Below, in pieces: positions 25,856-35,250 of a DNA stretch of 64,000 bases. Each line of letters begins with the position of its first letter. The first letter of the stretch is position 1. The notes below the pieces were generated by a model that saw only the letters and a program-made list of their open reading frames with translations, was not told where the DNA came from and searched no databases. Both the position numbers and the translations under genes were made by a program. The stretch is taken from contig JAIQGE010000006.1 of NCBI GenBank assembly GCA_020072815.1, forward strand, positions 1-64,000, given 5' to 3'. Origin of the DNA: Terriglobia bacterium (lineage in GTDB: Bacteria > Acidobacteriota > Terriglobia > Terriglobales > Acidobacteriaceae).

Positions 25856-27241
25856 GTGGTAACTCCTTCTTCTGTTTCCTCTCACAAGTCCCCTAGTCTG
25901 CGGAGCACGGCGCCGGGACCGGGCATTCTCGGCTTTTTTCTCAGCCTGCCGAAATTCAAGAGAGATCCATTAGGCTGCTTTGCTGAAATGGCGCGCGAGT
26001 TCGGCGACGTGGTCCGCTATCGCGGCATGTGGACCACCTACCAGCTAAACCATCCCGACCATATCCAGCAGGTGCTGCAGACCAATTTTGCCGCCTATCG
26101 CAAAGGGCGCGACTACAGCATCCTGAAGCTCTCGCTGGGCGAAGGCCTGCTGACCAGCGAAGGCGCGTTGTGGCAGCGGCAGCGCAAGATGACCCAGGCG
26201 GCGTTTCAGAGCCAGCAGGTGGCCTCGTCCGTGCGCGTGATGGAAGGGCAGGCGCTGGCGATGTTGGAACGGTGGCAGCAGCGCGCGGCCTCGGGCGAAG
26301 TCTTTGACATTGTTCCCGACCTGATGCGGCTCACACTGAACATTGTGAGCCAGGCGCTTTTCTCCACCAGCCTGGAAGCCGATCTTGACGTGATCCAGCA
26401 GGCGCTGCACGTGGGCCGCGAGTTTTCCGTGGACCGCGCATGGTCGGTGGTGCGGGTGCCGCACCAGATTCCCACGCGCCGCCACCGCGAGCATCGCAAA
26501 TCCATGGCCAGCTTTCACGCCGTGGTGGACCGCATGATCGCCGCGCGCGAGAACTCGCCGGAGAGCGGAGGCAAGACCGACCTGCTGACGTCGCTGATGG
26601 ACGCTCGCGACGACACCGGGGCCGCCATGTCCGCCAAGCAACTGCGCGACGAAGTGGCCACGCTGCTTACCGCCGGACATGAGACCACCACGCTGGCGCT
26701 GGCCTGGGCGCTGTTTCTCATCGCCACGCGGCCGGAAGTGATGGAACGCATGGCCGATGAGGCGCGCTTCCTCAACGGCGCCGCGCCCGCGTATGAAGAC
26801 CTGTTCAAGCTGAAGTACACGCGCAACGTCGCCGAAGAAGCCATGCGTCTGTACCCGCCGGTGTGGGCGATCTCGCGGACGGCGGTGAAGGAAGACGAGA
26901 TTGGCGGTTACCAAGTTGCGCCGGGGACGGAGGTCCTGATCTTCCCTTGCGTCACGCACCGCGACCCGCGCTGGTGGCCGGAGCCGGAGCGTTTCAATCC
27001 AGAGCGTTTTGCCGCGGAGAATGCGGCGGCGCGTCCGCGCTGCGCCTATCTTCCTTTCGGCGCCGGACCGCGCACCTGCGTGGGCCTGAACTTCGCCATG
27101 ACGGAAATCCTGGTGGTGCTGGCGATGACTCTCCAGCGCTTTCGCCTGGAGCTGGCGGTGGACCCCGCCAAAGTGGAAGCCGAGCCTTCCGTGACGCTGC
27201 GTCCGCGACGCGGTGTGCCGGTGCGACTGCGGAGTGTGTGA
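25856..27241 (+). CDS. Cytochrome P450
   Basis: The protein has 461 residues and no membrane anchor, so it is a soluble bacterial P450 monooxygenase. The I-helix motif AGHETTTLALAWAL, the K-helix EEAMRLYPP (ExxR), and the heme loop LPFGAGPRTCVGLNF with Cys408 as axial ligand are all present. Substrate unknown. It needs a ferredoxin and reductase not seen nearby. The start is GTG with AGGAAG directly before it. An ABC transporter follows after 87 bases. Confidence 0.95.
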   Translation: MVTPSSVSSHKSPSLRSTAPGPGILGFFLSLPKFKRDPLGCFAEMAREFGDVVRYRGMWTTYQLNHPDHIQQVLQTNFAAYRKGRDYSILKLSLGEGLLTSEGALWQRQRKMTQAAFQSQQVASSVRVMEGQALAMLERWQQRAASGEVFDIVPDLMRLTLNIVSQALFSTSLEADLDVIQQALHVGREFSVDRAWSVVRVPHQIPTRRHREHRKSMASFHAVVDRMIAARENSPESGGKTDLLTSLMDARDDTGAAMSAKQLRDEVATLLTAGHETTTLALAWALFLIATRPEVMERMADEARFLNGAAPAYEDLFKLKYTRNVAEEAMRLYPPVWAISRTAVKEDEIGGYQVAPGTEVLIFPCVTHRDPRWWPEPERFNPERFAAENAAARPRCAYLPFGAGPRTCVGLNFAMTEILVVLAMTLQRFRLELAVDPAKVEAEPSVTLRPRRGVPVRLRSV

Positions 27242-27328
27242 AGCCCTCATCTCTCGCTGGAACCCTAAGCGCCTGATCGGTGTCTTAGTCCTTCGGACAA
27301 TCTGCCAACACCCGTGAGGTGGCCATCC

Positions 27329-28093
27329 ATGCTGGAAGCCCGGGCCCTGACCAAGTGCTACGCCAGCCTGCCGGCGGTGAGCAATGTGAGCTTCACCATC
27401 CGCCCGGGAGAAATCCTCGGCTACCTGGGACCCAACGGGTCGGGCAAAAGCACCACCGTCAAGATGATCACCGGGCTCATGGAGCCCACGCGCGGCGAAG
27501 TCCTGTTTCATGGCCAGAACATCACGCGCGATCTGCCGGCCTTCAAGCGGCGCCTGGGTTACGTCCCGGAAGAAGCCCTGCTCTATCCTTTTCTTACCGG
27601 ATGGGAATACCTGGAATTTGTCGGCACCCTGCGCGGCATGGACCGCGAGCAGTTGCGCAAACGCGCCGCAGCGCTGCTGGAGTTGTTCAAGCTGTACCCG
27701 CACCGCCACGGATCCATCGCGTCGTATTCCAAGGGGATGCGGCAACGCGTGCTGCTGATCGCCGCGCTCATGCACGATCCGGAAATTCTGGTCTTCGACG
27801 AACCCCTCTCCGGCCTGGACATCACTTCCGCCATGGTGTTCCGCAAGCTGGTGAAGTCGCTGGGCGAGCAAGGCAAGATCATCTTTTATTGCTCGCACGT
27901 GCTGGAAGTGGTGGAGAAGCTTTGCTCGCATGTGCTCATCCTGCGCCAGGGCGAACTGGTGGCCCACGGAACCGTCAATGACATACAGAACATGAGCGGT
28001 CTGGCGTCACTGGAAGACACGTTTTCCCACCTCATGGAAGACGACGACGCGGAAGTCACCGCCCGCAGCATTGTGGAGATCATGAGCGCGTGA
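27329..28093 (+). CDS. ABC transporter ATP-binding protein
   Basis: The protein has 254 residues. Walker A GPNGSGKST is at 34-42; the signature is an atypical YSKGMRQR instead of LSGGQ; Walker B is ILVFDEPLSGLD; the His switch is FYCSH. It resembles exporter ATPases of the CcmA/NatA class. The GAGGTGG site supports the start at 27329. The stop overlaps the permease start by four bases (GTGA), so the two form one transporter. Confidence 0.93.
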   Translation: MLEARALTKCYASLPAVSNVSFTIRPGEILGYLGPNGSGKSTTVKMITGLMEPTRGEVLFHGQNITRDLPAFKRRLGYVPEEALLYPFLTGWEYLEFVGTLRGMDREQLRKRAAALLELFKLYPHRHGSIASYSKGMRQRVLLIAALMHDPEILVFDEPLSGLDITSAMVFRKLVKSLGEQGKIIFYCSHVLEVVEKLCSHVLILRQGELVAHGTVNDIQNMSGLASLEDTFSHLMEDDDAEVTARSIVEIMSA

Positions 28094-29856
28094 TCGCAAC
28101 CTGGCGTTTGCTGCTGGAACAACACAAAGCGCGGATGCTGACCCAGCCGTTCTGGCGGCTGGTTTCGCACTTTGGGCTGCGCCTGACCGCCGCGGGCGAT
28201 GCCGGCGAAGGCGAACTCAACCTGGGCATCGGCGCGATTCTGGCGCTGCTGGCGGCGCCGGGCGGCTTCATCTCGATCCTCCTCTTCAACAAGTATTCTT
28301 CCCTGCTGCGCTGGGTGCGCGGCCAATTGGAGTTTGATCCGTATCCGGCGTCGCTAGGCGACCAATACTTCTTCTTTGCCTTCTCCGTGGCCATCACCGG
28401 AATTGTCACGGTGCTCAAGTGGGACAGCATTTTCCCCGACCGCCGCGACTACGCCAACCTGGCGCCGCTGCCCATCCGCACGCGGACGATTTTTCTGGCC
28501 AACATCACGGCCATCATCACCCTAGCGGTGATTTTTGCCGTTGACGTCAACCTGTTCTCGTCGTTCCTGTTTTCCATGGACGTGACCATCAACCTGAAGT
28601 TTCATGACTTCCTGGCGTTCAGCGCGACGCACGCTCTCGGCGTGCTGCTGGCCAGCTTGTTTACGTTCTTCGCGTTGTTTGCGATCATCGGCCTGCTCAT
28701 GGTGGTGTTGCCGGAAGCCGCGTTCCGCCGCGTTTCCATTTACGCGCGGATGGCCGTCGTCACGGCGCTGTTGCTCTTGCTCTGTTACAGCTTTGCCGTC
28801 CTGCCGCTGCTGACCGCGCCCGCCGGCACGCGCGGCAAGGTCTTTGAACTGCTGCCTCCGGTTTGGTTCCTGGGACTTTCGCGCACGCTGCTCCATCGCG
28901 CTGACCCGGACCTGATGCGTCTGGGCATGATGGGGCTCAAACTCACCGGCCTGGCGATGGTCACTGCCGCGGGCGTTTACGTCCTCAGCTACTACCGGCA
29001 CTTCATACGCCTGCCGGAAATGCTGGACACCACCACGGCGCGGCGCAACCGCTCACGGGTGTGGAACATGCTGGGCCGCGCGGCGGACCGCATCATGCTG
29101 CGCACACCGTTCGAGCGCGCCGAGTATCGCTTTGCCATGAAGGCCCTGCTGCGCAGCGACCGGCACATGCTTTTCTTCGGTGGCTTTGCCGGACTTGGCG
29201 TGGTGATCGCCGCGCAAACTCTGGCGTCAGCTTTCGCCCACCCGCCTGCCGCCGCGCCCGGCTTGCCCGGCGTCGCCATCCTGTCTTTGCCGTTCATCAT
29301 TTCTTACACCGTGATCTGCGGGCTCAGGTTTGTTTTTGAGCTGCCGGCGGAACTGCGCGCCAACTGGCTGCACCGCGCCATTGTGGACTATGACCAGCAC
29401 CAGGCCGCGCGGCTGGCGCGCAAGATCATGCTGACCTTCGTGTGGCCGTGGCTGGCGCTGGTCGCCCTGCCGATTTACGCCCGCGCCTTTGGTTGGACAC
29501 TCGCCGCCGGACACGTGGCCGTGGTCATGACCGCCAGCTATTGTCTGGCCGGCGTGCTGCTGCGCCGCTACCGCAAGGTCCCGTTCACTTGCGCGTACGC
29601 GCCCTGGAAGCAGAGCGCCACGGTCATGGCGGTGCTCTACGCTCTGGGCTTTCTGATGTTCGTGACCACCGTGCCGGAGTGGGAGCGGATATTCCTGCGG
29701 CGCAGCCCGTGGATGCTTTGGCTGCTCGCGGCGATGATCTTTGCCGCGTGGAAGCTCTACGCCTGGTTCCGTTACGACGAACTCGATGAGACCCACCTGG
29801 TGTTTGAAGAACCCGAGGCGGCGGGATACCAGTGGCTGAACCTGCAGGGAAGGTGA
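28090..29856 (+). CDS. Large ABC exporter membrane subunit
   Basis: The protein has 588 residues and about ten to twelve hydrophobic segments, split by a central polar region (about 310-350: TTARRNRSRVWNMLGRAADR). It is encoded directly after and overlapping the ATPase gene. No substrate-binding protein is present, which points to export rather than import. The substrate is unknown. The upstream P450 may belong to the same unit. Confidence 0.85.
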   Translation: MIATWRLLLEQHKARMLTQPFWRLVSHFGLRLTAAGDAGEGELNLGIGAILALLAAPGGFISILLFNKYSSLLRWVRGQLEFDPYPASLGDQYFFFAFSVAITGIVTVLKWDSIFPDRRDYANLAPLPIRTRTIFLANITAIITLAVIFAVDVNLFSSFLFSMDVTINLKFHDFLAFSATHALGVLLASLFTFFALFAIIGLLMVVLPEAAFRRVSIYARMAVVTALLLLLCYSFAVLPLLTAPAGTRGKVFELLPPVWFLGLSRTLLHRADPDLMRLGMMGLKLTGLAMVTAAGVYVLSYYRHFIRLPEMLDTTTARRNRSRVWNMLGRAADRIMLRTPFERAEYRFAMKALLRSDRHMLFFGGFAGLGVVIAAQTLASAFAHPPAAAPGLPGVAILSLPFIISYTVICGLRFVFELPAELRANWLHRAIVDYDQHQAARLARKIMLTFVWPWLALVALPIYARAFGWTLAAGHVAVVMTASYCLAGVLLRRYRKVPFTCAYAPWKQSATVMAVLYALGFLMFVTTVPEWERIFLRRSPWMLWLLAAMIFAAWKLYAWFRYDELDETHLVFEEPEAAGYQWLNLQGR

Positions 29857-30087
29857 AGCATTCGTGGACGCCTTCAAGGCAACGGTCATCGCTCTTGCGG
29901 GCTTGTGACGAAGGAAATCGAACAGAAGCCCGGCTTCTTACCGCAGCGGCTAAGCGGAGCGTTTCAGCGATCAACCAGGAATCTTCACATGACTAGCCAA
30001 TGATAGCGCCCCTACATAGGTACTTCCAGTCGTCCCATTATGGAACTAGCGCTATATTTATTCAACAATATTTCACCTAGGCCTATA

Positions 30088-30116
30088 TTGCCACGACTTA
30101 CATATACCCATATATG
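30088..30116 (+). promoter_or_regulatory. Candidate sigma-70 type promoter
   Basis: The hexamers TTGCCA (30088-30093) and TATATG (30111-30116) are exactly 17 bases apart within a strikingly AT-rich stretch. A start near 30122 would give a leader of about 35 bases containing the AGGAG site. The whole stretch 29857-30157 is otherwise without genes. Confidence 0.4.
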
Positions 30117-30157
30117 GCGATAGATTAATATAGTTTATTCCAAACAGGAGATCAGAG

Positions 30158-32002
30158 ATGAAACTATTCCACGTCGCTGCTCGGTTAGCTCTAGCGATAT
30201 TGTCTATGACTGGGCTATGTACGCCAGCTCTTGCTGCCTGCAGCGCACCTATTAGCATACTTCCAGCTGCTCCAACATTTCACTATGGATCAGGCGCAGG
30301 CGGCCCTAACTTTGTCACTATCACCGCGGGCATGAACGGCTCCGTAAGCTGTACTTGGACAGCTAAGGCAAGCGGAACATTCATCACGGCATCTCCTTTG
30401 TCGGGTGGGGGCGGCTCAGCGAATCAATTTGTCCTGACCTTTTCGGTGTCCGCGAATCCGGACCTGGCTTCTCGAACCGGCAACATTGTGATCACCCAGT
30501 CAGATCAGACCACCGCGACAGTGAACATCATTCAAGATGCGGCCATCGGAGATTTTTCCATATCTGCAGACCCCGTGGAGACAGCCACACCGGGCGGAAC
30601 GGCCCTTTATAACATTTCAGTGGTACGGTTCCAGAACTTCACCGGGGCTGTCAGCCTCGCGCTTCTTAATCCTCCGAGTGGCGTGGGATCGAGTTTCAGC
30701 ACAAATCCTGTTACGGGCATTTCATCCACCATGACCCTCACCGTAGCCACGAATGTCGCGCCTGGGATTTATCCCATGACGCTCAAAGGTACGAATGGAA
30801 ATGTAAACCGGTCAATAGTAGTTACTTTGAATGTGGCCAATCAGGCCCGAAGTTCCCTGGTTACTTTCGTAGATCCTACTTTTGCGAGTGGAGCCAGTCA
30901 GGACATATTTTATGTTGGGAATGACCAGCATATCCGGCACATCTTTGCCACATCGGCTTGGCAGCAAGAGGACCTGACCGCACTTTCCGCAGGACCTGCA
31001 GCCGCCGCTTCCAGTCCGGTTTCCGGGTATCTGGACTCCGCGCAGATCACAGGCACCGCCCAGCATATCTTTTACCTCAGCAGTAATAACCATGTGCATC
31101 ATTTATTTGGAACAGCTGGAGCCTGGCACGACAATGACATTACCACTCTGAGCGGCGCCACCGCCGTGGGAGCGGGAAGTCCCTTGTCAAGCTTCCTGGA
31201 TCCAACTTCAAGTACTGGATTCCTTCAATCCGTTTTCTATTTGGGTACCGATCAGCACGTACATCGCATTTCGTTGAGTGGGACAACCTGGCAGAGTGAC
31301 GATTTGACTGTTCGCAGCAATGCTCCGTTGGCGATGGCAGGCAGTCCGCTTTCCAGTTTTGTGGATGCCAACGGTGTTACCGGCTCCCCGATTGGAGTGT
31401 TCTATCTGGGAACTGATAAGCACGTTCACCACATATTTGAATTTCCGAGTGGCTGGCAGACTGATGATCTTACAGCGCTCTCCGGAGCACCTGCGGCCAC
31501 TTTTGTGAGTTCGTTGTCGACATTCCTGGACGCGAGTTCAGCGACCGGAGCGCGGCAAAATGTGTATTACATAGGATCAGATCAACACGTGCACCATATC
31601 TTCGCGTTCACCAGCACGGGCACATGGCAAACCGACGATATCTCGGCGATCACAGGTGCCCCGTCCGCATCGGCTGGATCTTCAATCTCCAGCTTCCTGG
31701 ACCGAACCTTCCTTACTGGCGCTGCCCAGGCGGTGTTTTATTTCGGAACCGATGGGCATGTGAATCATATATTTGGGACGGCGACCGGTTGGCAGCGGGA
31801 CGATATTTCGAGCCTTTCTCAAGCACTGGCCGCTGAGTCTGGAAGCCCAGTTTCCAGCTTTCTTGATAACACGCTCGTCACAGGAGCAAGTCAGGGCGTC
31901 TTCTATGTGGGCACGGACCATCACGTGCACCATATCTTTGCGATGTCTACCTGGCAAACAGACGATCTAACTGCTCTTTCAGGGGCGGTTCCCGTAAATT
32001 GA
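30158..32002 (+). CDS. Secreted protein with seven lectin-like beta-propeller repeats
   Basis: The protein has 614 residues. The signal peptide is 1-27 (CTPALAA). Residues 28-127 look like a BACON-type beta-sandwich, and 130-228 like an Ig-type domain (GDFSISADPVETATPGG). From residue 232 to the end there are seven repeats of about 54 residues of the form SPLSSFLDxxxxTGxxQxVFYxGTDxHVHHIFxxxxWQTDDLT. Seven such repeats closing on themselves fit a seven-bladed propeller lectin of the PLL/fucose-lectin class. The gene has its own promoter and terminator and a lower GC content than its neighbours. Confidence 0.82.
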   Translation: MKLFHVAARLALAILSMTGLCTPALAACSAPISILPAAPTFHYGSGAGGPNFVTITAGMNGSVSCTWTAKASGTFITASPLSGGGGSANQFVLTFSVSANPDLASRTGNIVITQSDQTTATVNIIQDAAIGDFSISADPVETATPGGTALYNISVVRFQNFTGAVSLALLNPPSGVGSSFSTNPVTGISSTMTLTVATNVAPGIYPMTLKGTNGNVNRSIVVTLNVANQARSSLVTFVDPTFASGASQDIFYVGNDQHIRHIFATSAWQQEDLTALSAGPAAAASSPVSGYLDSAQITGTAQHIFYLSSNNHVHHLFGTAGAWHDNDITTLSGATAVGAGSPLSSFLDPTSSTGFLQSVFYLGTDQHVHRISLSGTTWQSDDLTVRSNAPLAMAGSPLSSFVDANGVTGSPIGVFYLGTDKHVHHIFEFPSGWQTDDLTALSGAPAATFVSSLSTFLDASSATGARQNVYYIGSDQHVHHIFAFTSTGTWQTDDISAITGAPSASAGSSISSFLDRTFLTGAAQAVFYFGTDGHVNHIFGTATGWQRDDISSLSQALAAESGSPVSSFLDNTLVTGASQGVFYVGTDHHVHHIFAMSTWQTDDLTALSGAVPVN

Positions 32003-32011
32003 CACTCTAAT

Positions 32012-32050
32012 AATCCCGGGGAAGGGTTACGCTCTTTCCCGGGATTTCTT
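32012..32050 (+). terminator. Terminator of the lectin-like gene
   Basis: The arms aatcccgggg and tcccgggatt pair over about 11 bases, followed by a T-rich stretch (tttctttgc). It starts ten bases after the stop codon. Confidence 0.82.
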
Positions 32051-32148
32051 TGCATCTTGAAGAGATAACTTCCAAATCCAAACCTCCTCGCGCCCCGTAA
32101 TTCCACCGGAGGCTGGCACATCAACGGTCTTTGGAACTCAGTGAAACC

Positions 32149-32183
32149 GTGTCCCCTGGCCCACAATGTGCAATGGGGGACAC
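32149..32183. repeat. REP-like inverted repeat
   Basis: The arms gtgtcccc (32149-32156) and ggggacac (32176-32183) are perfect complements around a 19-base loop. The design resembles REP elements seen with RAYT transposases, but only one copy is visible. The rest of 32051-32400 holds no gene. Confidence 0.45.
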
Positions 32184-32400
32184 ATTCCAGAGAGCGTCGC
32201 CGGCTGCAAAAGATTGCAGCAAGTCATTTTGAATGAATTTGTTAGGGTCGCTGCAACGTCTGGCCGGCGGAGTGCACTATAAGTCAAGTGAAACCTGTTG
32301 GCAGTTGGGGAATCTGTAAGAAGTGCAGAATTACTGAACCGCAATGAAGCTTTTTACGTCCAACGTTTATTGAGCCGGCAGGAACAAGGAGAAGCAGACG

Positions 32401-32967
32401 ATGTTTGGCCGCAAGCAAACCCGGGAAGAAGAATTCGCCACCCGCAAGGACTTCCAGAAGATTTTCTCGGAAGACATGAACAACCTGCACCTGCTGGCGC
32501 TGCTGCTCACCGCGGACCAGGACGTGGCGGCGGAATGCTTTGTGGCCGGACTGGAAGACAGCATCGGCGGCAACGCGGTGTTCGCGCAGTGGGCGCGGTC
32601 ATGGAGCAAGCGGGCCATCATCAAGAACGCCATCAAAGCGGTGACGCCGCAACCCGGCGATCCGTTGCCGGACAAAAAAGCTGAGTGGCAGATTGACGGC
32701 GCGATGGCGGGAGATTTCAACCGTCAGGAAATTCTGCAAGCGGTGACCGCGCTGGCGCCCTTTGAGCGGTTTGTGTTCGTGATGTCCGTGCTGGAAGGCT
32801 ACTCCGTGCAGGAGTGCTCCAGCTTGCTGGGTTGCACCGTGCAGCAAGTAGTCGCGGCGCAACAGCTGGCGCTACGGGACCTCTCCCAGGTGGAGCTGGC
32901 CAAGCCGGCGACGCCGAATTGCTTCGCGCTGCCTCGACGGGCGATGCTGGCGGCGGACGTCGCGTAA
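32401..32967 (+). CDS. Divergent sigma-70 family (ECF-like) protein
   Basis: The protein has 188 residues. The C-terminal half shows a sigma region 4-like helix-turn-helix (FERFVFVMSVLEGYSVQECS, then GCTVQQVVAAQQLALRDL). The N-terminal half (DMNNLHLLALLLTADQDVAA) resembles region 2 but lacks its usual aromatic signature. A ribosome site AAGGAGAAG precedes the ATG. There is no neighbouring anti-sigma factor. It may be an orphan regulator or an inactive sigma paralogue. Confidence 0.7.
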   Translation: MFGRKQTREEEFATRKDFQKIFSEDMNNLHLLALLLTADQDVAAECFVAGLEDSIGGNAVFAQWARSWSKRAIIKNAIKAVTPQPGDPLPDKKAEWQIDGAMAGDFNRQEILQAVTALAPFERFVFVMSVLEGYSVQECSSLLGCTVQQVVAAQQLALRDLSQVELAKPATPNCFALPRRAMLAADVA

Positions 32968-33004
32968 GAGCCACCGTTTGCTTGGTTGCGCGGGAGCGCG
33001 CGCC

Positions 33005-35209
33005 TTATAACACCTTTCCGCCCGCCATCCGCACCAGGCCGCGCAGAATTCGTTCCGTGGCGGGGCCGAAAGGCATGTCGGTGGTGAGATAAGTCCAGGT
33101 GGCGCCGCGTTGCTTGGGCAAGATTCCAGACGTCTGCGCTTCCGCTAGCCGCCGCGCTGACTCTTCTTCGATATTGGCTTCCAGCCGCGTAAACATCTGG
33201 TGGACGTTGATCAAGTATTCGTGCAGCGGGTCGCGACTCCATGACACCAGGTGGATGCCCGCGCGGTAGTCGGCGACCTCGGCCAGGTAGTCCGCCCAGA
33301 GATCGTCAAGGGTCGTCAGCCGGACCAGGCGTTCCAACTCTGACATCGGAGTGGCAGAAACATCAGCGCTTTCATTTTCCGCGTCGGGTTCATCCGTGTA
33401 TTCCAGTCCGATGCGGTTTTCCCGCGGGAACTTCGCGGGTCGCTCCCCCTTAAGCACCTGCTGGCGCCTTTTCTGGATGATCTGGCGCTGGCCTTCAATG
33501 ACCGATTCATACTTGTTGAGAAACTGGCGGGCGGTCAGGTTCTGGCCTTCCACCACGCGCTGGATCGCCTCGGCGCTTGCATTGCGCAGCAGCGGATCGT
33601 CGCCCGCGAAACGCTGTAGCAGATCATCCTGCAGCGAGATGAAGAAGCGTGACGAGCCGGGATCGCCCTGGCGTCCGGCGCGCCCGCGCAGTTGGTGATC
33701 AATGCGGCGGCTCTCATGTTTGTTGGTGCCGATCACGTACAACCCGCCGAGCTCCGCCACCCCGGCGCCCAGTTGTATGTCCGTGCCGCGCCCCGCCATG
33801 TTGGTGGAGATGGTGACCGCGCCGCGCTCGCCGGCGCGCGCCACGATGCCAGCTTCCTGCTCTTCATTGCGCGCGTTCAGCACGTGGTGCGGAATGCCCG
33901 CAGCGTGCAGCCGCCGGCTGAAGCGTTCAGATTCTTCCACGCTGGTGGTGCCCACCAGCACCGGGCGTCCTGAGCGCCAGGTCGCAAAAATCTCATCGAG
34001 CACCGCTTCTTCTTTCTCAGCTTTGTTCGCGAAGAGCTCATCGGGATGGTCCACACGAATTACCGGGCGATTGGTGGGGATGACCTCCACCTCCAGCCCG
34101 TAGAGTTCCCGGAGTTCGCGGGCCTGCGTGGCGGCCGTGCCGGTCATCCCGCAGACCTGCGGGTACAGCGCGACCAGGTTCTGCAAAGTAATGGAGCCCA
34201 GCACCTGGCCTTGCTTCTTCAGCGCCACGCCTTCTTTGGCTTCAATCGCCGAGTGCAATCCCGCGGGCCAGCGGCGGTCCTGTACGATGCGTCCTTTGAA
34301 CTCGTCCACCGACTCAATGGCGCCATCTTTGACCAGGTAATCCACGTCGCGCCGCAGGAGCGCGTGCGCGTGGAGCGAATCCTGGATCGCGCACAGCAGG
34401 TTCAGGTTTCTCTCTTCGTACAGACTGCCGGAGTGAAAAGCCTGCTCGGCGATGTGCGCGCCTTCCGCCGTCAGGACCGCGTTGCGCCCGTGTTCATCCA
34501 CGGTGTAGTGGACGCCGCGACGCATGTGCCGCGTGACTGTGTCCACGCGGTAGGGAAGCGACTCAACCACGGCGTCGCCGCCGGCGATCACCAGCGGAAT
34601 GCGCGCTTCGTCAATCAGGATGGAGTCGGCTTCATCAATCACCGCCACCGCGAACGGGCGATGCACCTGTTCTTCCGCATGCAAGGCAAGCTGGTCGCGA
34701 AGAAAGTCAAAGCCAACTTCATTGGCCGTGGCGTAGGTGACGTCACGCGAGTAGGCCTGCTGGCGTTCAGCGGCAGTCATTTCGCGCTGGATGTACCCGA
34801 CGCTGAGACCAAAATATTCGTAAATCCCGCGCATCCAGTTGGCGTCGCGCCGCGCCAGGTAGTCATTCACGGTCATCACGTGGACGCCCTGTCCGGCGCG
34901 GGCATAACAAATCACCGCGGGGACGGCCGCCAGGGTTTTGCCTTCGCCGGTTTGCATCTCAGCGATGCGGCCTTCGCTGAGCGTCAGCGCGCCGCGCAGC
35001 TGGACGTCAAACATGTTCTGGCTGAGCACGCGGGACGCTGCATCGGCTGCCGCGGCCGTGATCTCCGTCCGGCTCGTCGCGTCTTGCGCGAACGCCCGCA
35101 GTTCCGCGTCCGTCCTTTCTCGCAACTCCGCGCGCAGGGCATTGATGTGGCGGACCTCCTCCGCCATCGGGTCGCGGCGGGAAAACAATGCTCGTAAGAG
35201 CTGGCGCAT
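33005..35209 (-). CDS. secA2: Accessory preprotein translocase ATPase (SecA2-like)
   Basis: The protein has 734 residues, well below the 850-1000 of housekeeping SecA. The motor is intact: Walker A MQTGEGKT at 85-92, DEAD at 192-195 (VIDEADSILIDEARIP), STNMAGRGTDIQLG and QLRGRAGRQGDPGSSRFF. The helical-wing region is short, and the C-terminal zinc-binding cysteine tail that contacts SecB is missing. These traits fit an accessory SecA that exports a subset of proteins. AAGGAGGGG upstream supports the start. The symbol follows the architecture, not a proven function. Confidence 0.82.
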   Translation of the reverse strand: MRQLLRALFSRRDPMAEEVRHINALRAELRERTDAELRAFAQDATSRTEITAAAADAASRVLSQNMFDVQLRGALTLSEGRIAEMQTGEGKTLAAVPAVICYARAGQGVHVMTVNDYLARRDANWMRGIYEYFGLSVGYIQREMTAAERQQAYSRDVTYATANEVGFDFLRDQLALHAEEQVHRPFAVAVIDEADSILIDEARIPLVIAGGDAVVESLPYRVDTVTRHMRRGVHYTVDEHGRNAVLTAEGAHIAEQAFHSGSLYEERNLNLLCAIQDSLHAHALLRRDVDYLVKDGAIESVDEFKGRIVQDRRWPAGLHSAIEAKEGVALKKQGQVLGSITLQNLVALYPQVCGMTGTAATQARELRELYGLEVEVIPTNRPVIRVDHPDELFANKAEKEEAVLDEIFATWRSGRPVLVGTTSVEESERFSRRLHAAGIPHHVLNARNEEQEAGIVARAGERGAVTISTNMAGRGTDIQLGAGVAELGGLYVIGTNKHESRRIDHQLRGRAGRQGDPGSSRFFISLQDDLLQRFAGDDPLLRNASAEAIQRVVEGQNLTARQFLNKYESVIEGQRQIIQKRRQQVLKGERPAKFPRENRIGLEYTDEPDAENESADVSATPMSELERLVRLTTLDDLWADYLAEVADYRAGIHLVSWSRDPLHEYLINVHQMFTRLEANIEEESARRLAEAQTSGILPKQRGATWTYLTTDMPFGPATERILRGLVRMAGGKVL

Positions 35210-35250
35210 GGCCCCTCCTTTATCTCACTTCCAGGCTGCAATTTGCGTGT

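Noticed and set aside
26045-27967. A 640-codon open frame on the minus strand
   Set aside because: It lies opposite the P450 and ABC ATPase genes, both of which have complete family motifs. Its translation is His/Gln/Arg-rich low complexity, typical of the antisense of GC-rich genes.
34046-35197. A 383-codon open frame on the plus strand
   Set aside because: It is antisense to the well-supported secA2 gene and has no recognisable domain.
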